Both the position numbers and the translations under genes were made by a program. A DNA stretch of 50,755 nucleotides from Actinomyces oricola (GTDB lineage: Bacteria; Actinomycetota; Actinomycetes; Actinomycetales; Actinomycetaceae). Location of the stretch: assembly GCF_004104015.1 (NCBI RefSeq), contig NZ_RYFV01000025.1:1-50755 (forward strand), written 5' to 3'. Shown here one piece after another: positions 9,667 through 18,735 of the stretch. The notes under the pieces are model-generated. The model ran no database searches and was not told where the DNA came from. It worked only from the letters and a program-made list of their open reading frames with translations. Each line of letters begins with the position of its first letter. The first letter of the stretch is position 1.

Positions 9667-9699
9667 CCGGGGGCCGGGCCGTTTTCGCCCGGTCCCCGG
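9667..9699 (+). terminator. Hairpin between fusA and tuf
   Basis: A 13-bp stem (CCGGGGGCCGGGC with GCCCGGTCCCCGG, one G-U pair) closes a 7-nt loop, 15 nt after the fusA stop. It may be a partial terminator or processing site that lets tuf be expressed separately. Confidence 0.5.
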
Positions 9700-9844
9700 A
9701 AGCACCGGCCTGTTTTCACGGCCGAACTCATTGCCCAGTTAGATTTGCAACAACCCATCAGTAGAGACTCTGAGCGAGTGCCGGGCTAGCATGTGCTAGT
9801 CGAACACCGACGAGGAGAACTACACGAGTCCCAGGAGGACACCA

Positions 9845-11035
<1,191 letters not shown>

Positions 11036-11093
11036 TCCTGTGCGGCTCGGGCTCCTGAGCCCTGGCCGCATGGCGACTCGCTGAGACTCTCGG

Positions 11094-11132
11094 CCACAGG
11101 GCCCGGCACCTTCTAGGTGCCGGGCCCTGTGG
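11094..11132 (+). terminator. Terminator of the str operon (after tuf)
   Basis: A perfect 18-bp stem (CCACAGGGCCCGGCACCT and its complement) with a TCT loop, 58 nt after the tuf stop, and no T tract. Confidence 0.85.
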
Positions 11133-11185
11133 CGCGCCTTGACGGTTCGGCACGCGCGCCCGGACGAGGCCGCCGTCCGGCCCTA

Positions 11186-11237
11186 CCGCCGGCGGCGCCC
11201 TGACCCGCCGGCGGCGCCCTGACCCGCCGGCGGCGCC
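11186..11237. repeat. 19-nt tandem repeat, 2.7 copies
   Basis: The unit CCGCCGGCGGCGCCCTGAC is repeated perfectly twice (11186-11204, 11205-11223), followed by a 14-nt partial copy. The unit is itself GC-palindromic (GCCGGCGGC). Confidence 0.8.
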
Positions 11238-11310
11238 GCGGCCCGCCCGTGGCGCCACAGCCCGCCCATGGCATACCGGGCCCCGGCCGGTGCGCCAGGA
11301 GGGCGGTACA

Positions 11311-11360
11311 CGAATAATGGTGGGCGCCTCACCTGATGGTGAGGCGCCCACCATTATTCG
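11311..11360. terminator. Perfect 23-bp inverted repeat upstream of the fimbrial operon
   Basis: Left arm 11311-11333 (starts CGAATAATGGTGGGCG), 4-nt loop TGAT, right arm 11338-11360. There is no mismatch in 23 bp. It may be a second, possibly bidirectional terminator insulating the fimbrial genes from tuf, or a cruciform/protein-binding site. The outer arm ends are AT-rich, unlike the other hairpins in the window. Confidence 0.6.
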
Positions 11361-11457
11361 CGTTATCCAACCGCGATAATCCCGCCCCCGCCGTGATCAT
11401 ATTGAAATGGACTCGCCCCTGATTGATTGCAATCCGGTGACGAAGTGCCTTCGGGCT

Positions 11458-11486
11458 CTTTAATGGCAGGACCGCACCGCTAACGT
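11458..11486 (+). promoter_or_regulatory. Weak promoter candidate for the fimbrial operon
   Basis: TAACGT (11481-11486) could be a -10 box with CTTTAA 17 nt upstream as a poor -35. The same GCTAACGT context recurs in the candidate promoter before rpsJ. Low certainty. Confidence 0.25.
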
Positions 11487-11514
11487 GGTCCCCAGTGCGC
11501 GGCTGCCCGACAAT

Positions 11515-11546
11515 GCGCGCCCCGAACGGGGCGGTCGCGCTTTTTT
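11515..11546 (+). promoter_or_regulatory. Terminator-like leader hairpin (possible attenuator) before the fimbrial operon
   Basis: GCGCG-CCCC-GAAC-GGGG-CGGT-CGCGC followed at once by TTTTTT: a stem of 9 bp with one 4-nt bulge and a six-T tract. It ends 26 nt before the start codon of the first fimbrial gene, so a transcript starting upstream would meet an intrinsic terminator inside its leader. Confidence 0.55.
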
Positions 11547-11572
11547 GCCCCTCATTCCCATGGAGTCCCATT

Positions 11573-14542
11573 ATGCATATTGCGCCGCGCTCCTCCGCCA
11601 GGCGGAGGAATATCGCGGGCGTCCTGGCCTCGGTTGCTGCTGCCGCTCTCATTCTGGCCGGCACTACCGTGCCCACCATGACCCCGGCGGCCGCTGCGCC
11701 CGCCGGTCTGCCCGCGGACGCCCTGCCCGCCGTTTTCGCCGAGGGCGGCTCAAGCTCTTATCGCGATACGATCCAATGGCTCCAGTGGGCGGACTACGAC
11801 ACCCAGTTCGCCGGCCAGGATCGTCCCAATGTTCCCGTCCTGGACTACGGGGAGACCAAGCCGTTCATTAACTACCGCGACATGGGCGACGCCGGCTACC
11901 TCGTGACCACCTGCACCCTGTCCGACTTACAGCACCTGGGGCACCGCGCCGACATGCCCGACGACCTGGCCCAGGGGCCGCTGGTGGCCACCCGCCCCGG
12001 CACCTGGGCGGGCGACGTCCTGGACAACCTGTACAACATCGGTGGGGCGGCGGACTGGTCCGACGGCTCCGAGGTATGGCACTCGGGGCTGGTGTATCCC
12101 AGGGACTACCGCAATAACAACCAGATGGTCATTGGCCTGGCCAACGGTTACGCCTACAACGGGGACAAGACCTGGGACGGCAAGGACAAGAACGATCCGA
12201 CCGCGGACCGCACCCCCACCGGCGGCTACTCCCGCATTAGTTTTGACATGTCCTGCTCCGCCGAGATGGTCAGCGCCGACGGCACCACCACCCCGGTGGC
12301 CCTCCACGGGCTTGTTTTCGCCGACGCCGAGGCCTCCAACCCCCCGGTCGACCCCCTCGACCCCCTCGACGGGGAGTGGATCCAGGCGTCCGTCCCCGAT
12401 GGGGAGAACGTCACCTGGCGACTCCTGGACGGCATGCGCTCCGAGCGGTGCACCGACACCCGGGCGGGCAAAACCACGCCGGTGACCACCGTGGGCACGC
12501 TATCCAACAATAATCAGACACTGCGGCTGGACAACTCCGGCCTGGAGTGCGTCTACCAGGACGGCGGCCGCTACTCCCAGCCCAATGGCCTGGGCGGCCC
12601 GGCGGTCTCCGTCTTCATGGAGGGCACCACCAGGGCGACCATTACCATGCAGGGCTCGGGCTACTCGGCCGTGGCCCTGGGCCTGATCATCGCCACCGAC
12701 TACGGGGACGCCCCCGAGACCTACGGCAGCGCCTCCGCCCTGATCCAGCCCTCCTGGGAGGGCGGCGAGATTACGCCGGCCAACAGTTCGGACCTGTTCG
12801 ACTCCAGCGTCATTGAGCGCACCCGCATGAGCGTGTCCGGTCCGCGCCTGGGGACCCTCGTGGATTCCGAGGGCCACCAGTTCTACTCCACCGGCGCCGA
12901 CGGCGACGACCAAAACGGTCCGGACGACCCCGTCGTCGACGACGAGGACGGGGTGAGCCTGCCCGACGGCGGCTACAACACGGCCCCGGGCGCCGTTGTC
13001 ACGCAGGCGGTCACCTGCCAGGGGCAGGGGGCCATCGCCGGATGGGTCGACTGGAACCACAATGGGCAGTTCGACGACGCCGAGAAGAGCGACGAGCAGC
13101 CCTGCGCGGGCGGCAGCGCCACCTTGAGCTGGACCGTGCCCAACGACGTCGTGCGCTCCGTGGACGGCGAGACCGGCAGCCAACCGGACACCTACCTGCG
13201 CGTGCGCATTAGCAACGACGGCAAGCCCCTGCACCCCACGGGGGTCACCATGAGCGGCGAGGTCGAGGACTACAAGCTGTCCGTCCGGGTGCCTACCTTG
13301 GAACTCGTTAAAGAGGTTGACGCCCCGCACGCCACCACCGAGGTCCCCGGCCTGGACGCCGCGCAGTGGACCCTCCAGGCCAAGAACGGCTCCGCCTCGG
13401 AGGCCCCCGGCCTGATCAGTGGGAGCGGGAGCACCCCGGTCACGGTGGCTCTGCCCGCCGACTACGCCCTCTCGGAGTCCTCAGACGCCCCGGAGGCCTC
13501 CGGTTACGAGGCCGGCCAGTGGAGCTGCACGGAGACCCCCGGCACCGTTAACGCCCCCGGCGTCGACTACAGCTCGGCGGTGGCCGGCTCCACCCTGACC
13601 ATAGCCAACCAGGATCGCGTCACCTGTCGCATAGTCAATACGAGCAAACCGGCCACGCTCACCTGGGACAAGGTGGACCAGGACGGCTCAACACCCTTGG
13701 GGGGCACCAGCTGGACCCTGACAGGGCCGGGCGTGGCGGCAGGGACAGTGGTGGAGGACTGCACCAGCTCGCCCTGCGCCTCCACCCCCTTGGCGGACAC
13801 CGACCCGGCACCGGGAGCCTTCACCGTCACCGGACTCAACTGGGGCGTGCACACCATTACGGAGCACACCGTTCCCGCCGGCTACGAGCTCCTGGGCCAG
13901 TCCCTGTGCTTCGACCTGGCGGCTCCCGGCGCAGGCCCCAAGAATGTCGACTGGACCGCCTACCCCCAGTGCCAGGCCCCGGCCAGTGACGCACAAACCT
14001 CCTTGGAGGTCGGGCTCCAGCCGGTGACCGATGTGGTGACCCATGGGGCGGTGACGAACGTCCGCGTCCCCGGCTCGGTGGCCTGGACCAAGGTCGATGA
14101 GGGCGGCGCCCGCCTGACGGGGTCCGTATGGACCCTCACCGGCCCTGCTGACACCGGTGTAGCGGCCACCATTGAGGACTGCGTGGCGGCCTCGGCGGAC
14201 CAGTGCACCGCTCCCGCGGGCAGCGAGTACTTCGACTCCGACCCGGCCGGGGGGCAGTTCAAGGTGACCGGCCTGCCCTGGAGCACTGAGGACTACACGC
14301 TGGTGGAGAGCAAGGCCCCCGCCGGCTACAGGGTGGAGACGACCCCGCACCCCTTCAGCATCCGGGCCGACGCCCTGGACTACGTCTTCGCCAATCCCTT
14401 CACCAACACCAAGGGAGGGGTCCCTGGCATCCCCCTGACCGGGGGGCGCGGCGCCCACCTCTTCCTCATCGCAGGAGGAGTCCTTCTCAGCGCGGCCCTG
14501 GCCGCCGGGCTGATCAGGAGGTACCGCTCCCGCAAGCACTGA
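11573..14542 (+). CDS. Sortase-anchored fimbrial tip adhesin (CshA-like, GEVED and SpaA-type domains)
   Basis: A 989-residue surface protein. A signal peptide (residues 1-41: basic start, hydrophobic core, AAAAPA) is followed by a region resembling the non-repetitive domain of CshA-type fibrillar adhesins (about 45-265), a GEVED-type domain ending GEVEDYKLSV (562-567), and three SpaA/prealbumin-like domains. The cell-wall sorting signal is IPLTG (953-957), a hydrophobic stretch and RRYRSRKH. ATG 11573 is chosen for GGAG 7 nt upstream and the signal peptide that follows. First gene of a tip-pilin-sortase operon, like fimQ of Actinomyces type 1 fimbriae; it should cap the pilus and bind receptors. 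The ligand is unknown. Confidence 0.85.
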   Translation: MHIAPRSSARRRNIAGVLASVAAAALILAGTTVPTMTPAAAAPAGLPADALPAVFAEGGSSSYRDTIQWLQWADYDTQFAGQDRPNVPVLDYGETKPFINYRDMGDAGYLVTTCTLSDLQHLGHRADMPDDLAQGPLVATRPGTWAGDVLDNLYNIGGAADWSDGSEVWHSGLVYPRDYRNNNQMVIGLANGYAYNGDKTWDGKDKNDPTADRTPTGGYSRISFDMSCSAEMVSADGTTTPVALHGLVFADAEASNPPVDPLDPLDGEWIQASVPDGENVTWRLLDGMRSERCTDTRAGKTTPVTTVGTLSNNNQTLRLDNSGLECVYQDGGRYSQPNGLGGPAVSVFMEGTTRATITMQGSGYSAVALGLIIATDYGDAPETYGSASALIQPSWEGGEITPANSSDLFDSSVIERTRMSVSGPRLGTLVDSEGHQFYSTGADGDDQNGPDDPVVDDEDGVSLPDGGYNTAPGAVVTQAVTCQGQGAIAGWVDWNHNGQFDDAEKSDEQPCAGGSATLSWTVPNDVVRSVDGETGSQPDTYLRVRISNDGKPLHPTGVTMSGEVEDYKLSVRVPTLELVKEVDAPHATTEVPGLDAAQWTLQAKNGSASEAPGLISGSGSTPVTVALPADYALSESSDAPEASGYEAGQWSCTETPGTVNAPGVDYSSAVAGSTLTIANQDRVTCRIVNTSKPATLTWDKVDQDGSTPLGGTSWTLTGPGVAAGTVVEDCTSSPCASTPLADTDPAPGAFTVTGLNWGVHTITEHTVPAGYELLGQSLCFDLAAPGAGPKNVDWTAYPQCQAPASDAQTSLEVGLQPVTDVVTHGAVTNVRVPGSVAWTKVDEGGARLTGSVWTLTGPADTGVAATIEDCVAASADQCTAPAGSEYFDSDPAGGQFKVTGLPWSTEDYTLVESKAPAGYRVETTPHPFSIRADALDYVFANPFTNTKGGVPGIPLTGGRGAHLFLIAGGVLLSAALAAGLIRRYRSRKH

Positions 14543-14580
14543 CAACCGACGACACAGTCCAGACTCATCCATCTCCGTCC

Positions 14581-14604
14581 CGCGCCCTCCCCTTTCCGGG
14601 CGCG
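14581..14604 (+). promoter_or_regulatory. Small hairpin between tip and pilin genes
   Basis: CGCGCCC, a 10-nt loop, then GGGCGCG lies just before the pilin ribosome site. It may stabilise the downstream pilin mRNA after processing; the function is inferred. Confidence 0.4.
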
Positions 14605-14626
14605 TCCAACGAAAGGACCACTTCCC

Positions 14627-16246
14627 ATGACACGAACGCATCACTCCAGGCGGGGGCGCCTTATGGCCGTCGCCGGGGCGATCGTCCTGGGCCTGATCGG
14701 CCTGGGCTCGGTGGCCAACGCCACCGAGCCTCACTTCGGCAACATTGACCCCGACGCCACGGGTTCAATCACCGTGCACAAGCACGAGACCGGTTCCCAG
14801 ACCCCTGACGGAACGCCCGACGGCAAGACGGCAGTCAACGGCACCCCGGTCGCCGGCGTCACCTTCACCTTCTTCCAGCTCGTCAACCTGGACATGACCA
14901 CCCAGGCCGGCTGGGAGGGGTGGGACTCATTCACCGTCCCCGCCGACGCCTGTGGTGACGGGAACTCCCCCAACTTGACGCTGCCCAATGGCGACTCCGG
15001 GGTCTTCATCCTTCGCGGGGACGAGGTCACCAAGGCCGATGGCACCGCCACCATGGACAACCTGCCGGTGTCCGTCTACCTGGTGTGCGAGACCGACTCG
15101 CCCGCCAGCGTCATTCACAAGGCCGCCCCCACCCTGGTGACCATCCCCTTCCCGAATACCAGCGCAGAGGCCGCCAACGGTGATGGCACGTGGCTCTACG
15201 ACGTCCACGTCTACCCCAAGAACACCGTGGTTCAGGCACCCGACAAGGGCTTCACCCTGAACGCCTCAGGTATTAAGACCGGCGCCCAGGTGGAGTTCCC
15301 GGTCACCGTCAAGGTGCCCAGCCTGGCCTCCAGGCCCGCCGAGCAGTACTTCTCCTACTTCGTTATTTCCGACCCGCTGGAGACCGCCCTCAGTGACGGC
15401 GCCGTCAAGTCGGTCACCATCACCCCGGCCGGCGGGAGCGAGACCGAGGTGCCCGCGGAGAACTACAGCACCACATCCGGGCAGACCCCATCGGTCGTCT
15501 TCAATGAGGCCGGCCTGACCTACCTCAAGGGTCAGCCCAACGCCACTATTACGGTGACCTTCACCGCCACCGTCAACGAGGTGCCCGCCTCCGGCACCAT
15601 CGCCAACACCGGCTACTTCTATGTCGACACCCGCACCGTCCCGGGCACCCCGGACACGCCGGATGAGGACAAGAAGGTCCCCACCAATGAGGTGATCTCC
15701 GGTTGGGGCGACGTCAAGGTCTCCAAGGTTGACGCCGACAACGGCACCACGGGCCTCAAGGGCGCCAAGTTCCGTGTCTACGCCTCCTCCGACCCCTTCG
15801 CCGACACCTGCACGACCGCGACCAAGACCGGTGCCCCCATTGCCGTTGACGGCGTCACCGAGTTCGAGTCGGACGCCTCGGGCATGGTGAATATTAAGGG
15901 CCTGTTCGTGGACTCCAAGATTGGTCCGACGTACAACGTGGGCGACCCCAAGCCCACCACGGCCCTGGACCACACCACGCGCTGCTATGTCCTGGAGGAG
16001 ATCGCGGCTCCCGCCGGCTTCGTGCTGCCCTCCGGCGGCCAGGAGCTGACCGCCGTCAAGATCACCGCCGGCCAGACCGCCGGCACCGACGTCACCGTTA
16101 AGAACAGCAAGCAGGGAGTGCCGGAGCTGCCCCTGACCGGTGCGGCCGGCCAGGTGCTCATGATGATCGGCGGCGTCGCCCTGGTGCTGCTCGCCGGCGG
16201 CTCGGCCCTCGTGGCCCGTTCGCGCCGTCGTCGCGCCGAGAGCTGA
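14627..16246 (+). CDS. fimP: Major fimbrial subunit (LPLTG shaft pilin)
   Basis: A 539-residue pilin: signal peptide (1-32, cut near NATEPHFG), pilin motif WLYDVHVYPK (189-198) whose Lys198 is the expected site of sortase-made isopeptide bonds, a CnaB/SpaA-type C-terminal domain with E-box YVLEEIAAPAGF (454-465), and the sorting signal LPLTG (501-505), hydrophobic helix and RRRR tail. These are the defining features of shaft pilins polymerised by class C sortases. ATG with GAAAGGA 9 nt upstream. It lies 84 bp behind the tip gene and is separated from the sortase gene by a strong hairpin. The symbol follows the Actinomyces type 1 fimbria system by layout; orthology is not proven. Confidence 0.88.
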   Translation: MTRTHHSRRGRLMAVAGAIVLGLIGLGSVANATEPHFGNIDPDATGSITVHKHETGSQTPDGTPDGKTAVNGTPVAGVTFTFFQLVNLDMTTQAGWEGWDSFTVPADACGDGNSPNLTLPNGDSGVFILRGDEVTKADGTATMDNLPVSVYLVCETDSPASVIHKAAPTLVTIPFPNTSAEAANGDGTWLYDVHVYPKNTVVQAPDKGFTLNASGIKTGAQVEFPVTVKVPSLASRPAEQYFSYFVISDPLETALSDGAVKSVTITPAGGSETEVPAENYSTTSGQTPSVVFNEAGLTYLKGQPNATITVTFTATVNEVPASGTIANTGYFYVDTRTVPGTPDTPDEDKKVPTNEVISGWGDVKVSKVDADNGTTGLKGAKFRVYASSDPFADTCTTATKTGAPIAVDGVTEFESDASGMVNIKGLFVDSKIGPTYNVGDPKPTTALDHTTRCYVLEEIAAPAGFVLPSGGQELTAVKITAGQTAGTDVTVKNSKQGVPELPLTGAAGQVLMMIGGVALVLLAGGSALVARSRRRRAES

Positions 16247-16301
16247 CCCCGGGGCGCCGGCCCCGCACACCGGGGGCCGGCAGCCGGCTTGACGCCACGC
16301 A

Positions 16302-16347
16302 CGCGCACGGTGGCGGGAAGGACGCAGCCTTCCCGCCACCGTGCGCG
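16302..16347 (+). terminator. Perfect 20-bp hairpin between pilin and sortase genes
   Basis: Arms 16302-16321 and 16328-16347 are exactly complementary (CGCGCACGGTGGCGGGAAGG) around a 6-nt loop. No T tract follows. Placed 55 nt after the pilin stop inside an operon, it may be a partial terminator that keeps sortase mRNA well below pilin mRNA. Confidence 0.65.
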
Positions 16348-16421
16348 CCACCCAGACCAGGCCGCCGCCCCTGGGCAGGACAGCCACTCCCTGCCCCGCG
16401 CGCCACCCAGACCAGGCCGCC
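16343..16421 (+). repeat. 24-bp direct repeat in the pilin-sortase gap
   Basis: GCGCGCCACCCAGACCAGGC plus CGCC occurs identically at 16343-16366 and 16398-16421, with a period of 55 bp. The first copy overlaps the right arm of the hairpin and the second ends 13 nt before the sortase start. Confidence 0.8.
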
Positions 16422-16434
16422 AGGAGACACCTCA

Positions 16435-17436
16435 ATGCCGCACCCCGTACGCCACCGCGCCACCCGCCGCTGGCGTCTTTCCGTCTTCTCCCTCATACCC
16501 GCCGTCCTCGCCCTGGCGGGAATGTCCATCTTCTCCTACCCCACCGTGGCCGCCTGGGTCTCCCAGTACAACCAGTCCCAGGTCGTATCGGACTATCAGG
16601 CCCAGATCGACCGGGCCGTGCCCGGGGCCGCCGAGCAACTGGCCGCCGCCCACGCCTACAACGACGCCCTGTCCATGGGGGCCCTGCTGGAGGCCAACAC
16701 GAATGTGCCAACCGGCGCGGGCACATCCGGGGACGAGAGCCTGGACTACAACAGCATCCTGTCGGCCAACGCCGCCGGGCTCATGGCTCGGCTGCGCATC
16801 CCCGGCATTGATCTGGACCTGCCCATCTACCACGGCACCTCCGACGCCGTGCTCCTGGCGGGCCTGGGCCACCTGCAGGGAACCAGCCTGCCCGTGGGCG
16901 GCGAGGGCACCCGCTCGGTGATCACCGGCCATCGGGGCCTGGCGGAGGCCACCATGTTCACCCACCTGGACAAGGTCGCCATTGGGGACACCTTCACCAT
17001 CGAGGTCTTCGGGGAGGTCCTGTCATACCGGGTTGTTGAGCGCAAGGTAGTCGAGCCCAACGAGACCGAGGCGCTGCGCGCCGAGCCCGGGCGAGACCTG
17101 GTCACCCTGGTGACTTGCACACCGTTGGGCATAAACACCCACCGCATTCTGGTCACCGGCGAGCGAATCACCCCCACCCCCACCGAGGACCTCAACGCCG
17201 CCGGAAGCACCCCCGACGTCCCCCACTTCCCCTGGTGGGCGCTGTGGTTGACCGGTGGGACACTCCTTATCGCCCTGTACCTCTGGCGCGCCGGGTACCC
17301 GCCGCGCCGCCGCTCGACGGGCTCCCTGGGCGCCTCGTCGACGCGGCGGCCCGACGGCGAGGCGGCTACCGGTGGGCGGACCACCGCCAGGGCGGGCCCC
17401 GGCAGTGGGGAGGGGAGCGGGGAATCCATTCCCTGA
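16435..17436 (+). CDS. srtC: Class C (pilus-polymerising) sortase
   Basis: A 333-residue membrane transpeptidase. An N-terminal helix (about 13-38) and a C-terminal helix (about 263-283, WWALWLTGGTLLIALYLW) flank the sortase barrel, the topology of class C enzymes. The catalytic triad is visible: H166 in TGHRGLAEATMF, C228 in TLVTCTPLG and R237 in NTHRILV. It should join the Thr of the pilin LPLTG to Lys198 of the next subunit. The usual DP-aromatic lid motif before the barrel is not seen; the region reads SLDYNSILSANAAGL. ATG with AGGAG 9 nt upstream. The two pilus proteins it serves are encoded directly upstream. Confidence 0.92.
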   Translation: MPHPVRHRATRRWRLSVFSLIPAVLALAGMSIFSYPTVAAWVSQYNQSQVVSDYQAQIDRAVPGAAEQLAAAHAYNDALSMGALLEANTNVPTGAGTSGDESLDYNSILSANAAGLMARLRIPGIDLDLPIYHGTSDAVLLAGLGHLQGTSLPVGGEGTRSVITGHRGLAEATMFTHLDKVAIGDTFTIEVFGEVLSYRVVERKVVEPNETEALRAEPGRDLVTLVTCTPLGINTHRILVTGERITPTPTEDLNAAGSTPDVPHFPWWALWLTGGTLLIALYLWRAGYPPRRRSTGSLGASSTRRPDGEAATGGRTTARAGPGSGEGSGESIP

Positions 17437-17450
17437 ACCAGGGGCTGGAA

Positions 17451-17708
17451 CGACACGCCCGAGCGCGTGGGCGGGTGGGCGGTCTCACAGAGCCGGCACC
17501 CCTGCTCGGCTTCCACCCCCGGTGGCCCCCTGCTAACGTTGTGGAGCCGCCCGGGCGCGCCTGGGCCGGCCACCTCCCGGGGTCGTCCCGGGAACCAGTC
17601 TGACGGACTCGGCCTGCCGGCCGGGCTTCCGTGTGTCCAGATCGGCACACACCTCATGAACAGGGGAGACTTGTGCGCGTCGCAGCTGCGACACGCCCGA
17701 GCGCGTGG
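17451..17708 (+). repeat. 20-nt direct repeat bracketing the rpsJ upstream region
   Basis: CGACACGCCCGAGCGCGTGG is found exactly at 17451-17470 (just after the sortase stop) and 17689-17708 (just before rpsJ), 238 bp apart. The feature spans both copies and the sequence between them. Confidence 0.8.
17511..17539 (+). promoter_or_regulatory. Promoter candidate for the S10 operon
   Basis: TTCCAC (17511-17516), 17-nt spacer, TAACGT (17534-17539). The spacing is ideal, the -35 match only partial. It would give a leader of about 200 nt ahead of rpsJ. Confidence 0.35.
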
Positions 17709-17743
17709 ACCGGTCACCGAAAGTACGAGAGAGGTTAGGCGCC

Positions 17744-18052
17744 ATGGCGGGACAGAAGATCCGCATCCGGCTCAAGTCCTACGACCACGAGGTCATCGAC
17801 TCGTCGGCGCGCAAGATCGTCGACGTTGTGACCCGCGCAGGCGCGACGGTCGTGGGCCCGGTGCCGTTGCCGACCGAGAAGAACGTGTTCTGCGTCATCC
17901 GGTCGCCGCACAAGTACAAGGACAGCCGCGAGCACTTCGAGATGCGCACGCACAAGCGGCTGATCGACATCATCGACCCGACGCCCAAGGCCGTCGACTC
18001 GCTCATGCGGCTCGACCTGCCGGCCGACGTCAACATCGAGATCAAGCTCTGA
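17744..18052 (+). CDS. rpsJ: 30S ribosomal protein S10
   Basis: A 102-residue S10 ([19 protein letters not shown] to VNIEIKL), the standard length, in the 30S head; in other bacteria it also pairs with NusB in antitermination. ATG 17744 is chosen over an upstream in-frame start because the protein then begins as in the family and GAGAGG lies upstream. First gene of the S10 operon, 10 bp before rplC. Confidence 0.98.
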   Translation: MAGQKIRIRLKSYDHEVIDSSARKIVDVVTRAGATVVGPVPLPTEKNVFCVIRSPHKYKDSREHFEMRTHKRLIDIIDPTPKAVDSLMRLDLPADVNIEIKL

Positions 18053-18062
18053 GGATTCCGCC

Positions 18063-18731
18063 ATGACTACGCTTAATAAGCCGGCTGCCGCCGCGCCCAC
18101 CAAGGCGCTGCTCGGCATCAAGCTCGGCATGACGCAGATCTGGGATGAGAACGGGGTCCTGCGCCCCATTACCGTGGTGCGCGTCGACACGAACGTGGTG
18201 ACCCAGGTCCGCACCATGGAGACCGATGGCTACGAGGCCGTCCAGCTCGCCTTCGGCGAGATCGACGAGCGCAAGGTCACCAAGCCGCTGGCCGGGCACT
18301 TCGCCAAGGCCGGGGTCGCCCCCCGCCGCCACGTCGCCGAGGTTCGCACCTCCCTGGCCGGAGAGTTCACCCCCGGTCAGGAGTTGGCCGCCGACACCTT
18401 CGAGGTCGGTCAGCTCGTCGACGTCACCGGCACCTCCAAGGGCAAGGGCTTCGCCGGCGTCATGAAGCGCCACGGCTTCTCCGGCGTCGGCGCCTCCCAC
18501 GGCGCCCACCGCAACCACCGCAAGCCCGGTTCCATTGGCGCCTGCGCCACCCCCGGCCGCATCTTCAAGGGCCTGCGCATGGCCGGCCGCATGGGCCATG
18601 CCAAGCGCACCGTCCAGAACCTCAAGGTGCGCGGAGTCGACGTCGACAAGGGCGTCCTGCTCGTCAACGGCGCCATCCCCGGCCCCAAGGGCTCGGTGGT
18701 CGTCGTCCGCACCGCTGTGAAGGGAGCCTGA
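18063..18731 (+). CDS. rplC: 50S ribosomal protein L3
   Basis: A 222-residue L3, an early assembly protein of the large subunit whose central loop reaches the peptidyl-transferase centre. [16 protein letters not shown] near the N-terminus and [20 protein letters not shown] in the loop are diagnostic. The N-terminal extension [14 protein letters not shown] is a little longer than usual. It lies between rpsJ and rplD with only a few bases on each side. Confidence 0.98.
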   Translation: MTTLNKPAAAAPTKALLGIKLGMTQIWDENGVLRPITVVRVDTNVVTQVRTMETDGYEAVQLAFGEIDERKVTKPLAGHFAKAGVAPRRHVAEVRTSLAGEFTPGQELAADTFEVGQLVDVTGTSKGKGFAGVMKRHGFSGVGASHGAHRNHRKPGSIGACATPGRIFKGLRMAGRMGHAKRTVQNLKVRGVDVDKGVLLVNGAIPGPKGSVVVVRTAVKGA

Positions 18732-18735
18732 CCCT

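Larger units (their letters stand above)
11036..11572. other. 537-bp intergenic region between tuf and the fimbrial operon
   Basis: No gene is supportable. It holds the tuf terminator, a 19-nt tandem repeat, a second long perfect inverted repeat, a weak promoter candidate and a terminator-like leader hairpin, each listed separately. AT content rises over about 11311-11465 compared with the flanks. Confidence 0.6.
17437..17743. other. Intergenic region before the S10 operon
   Basis: About 307 bp without a gene. It contains a 20-nt direct repeat near both ends, a promoter candidate, and a small hairpin TCCCGGG-GTCGT-CCCGGGA (17575-17593). Confidence 0.5.

Noticed and set aside
11186-11237. CRISPR-like array
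   Set aside because: Units are adjacent with no spacers and only 2.7 copies; no cas genes nearby.
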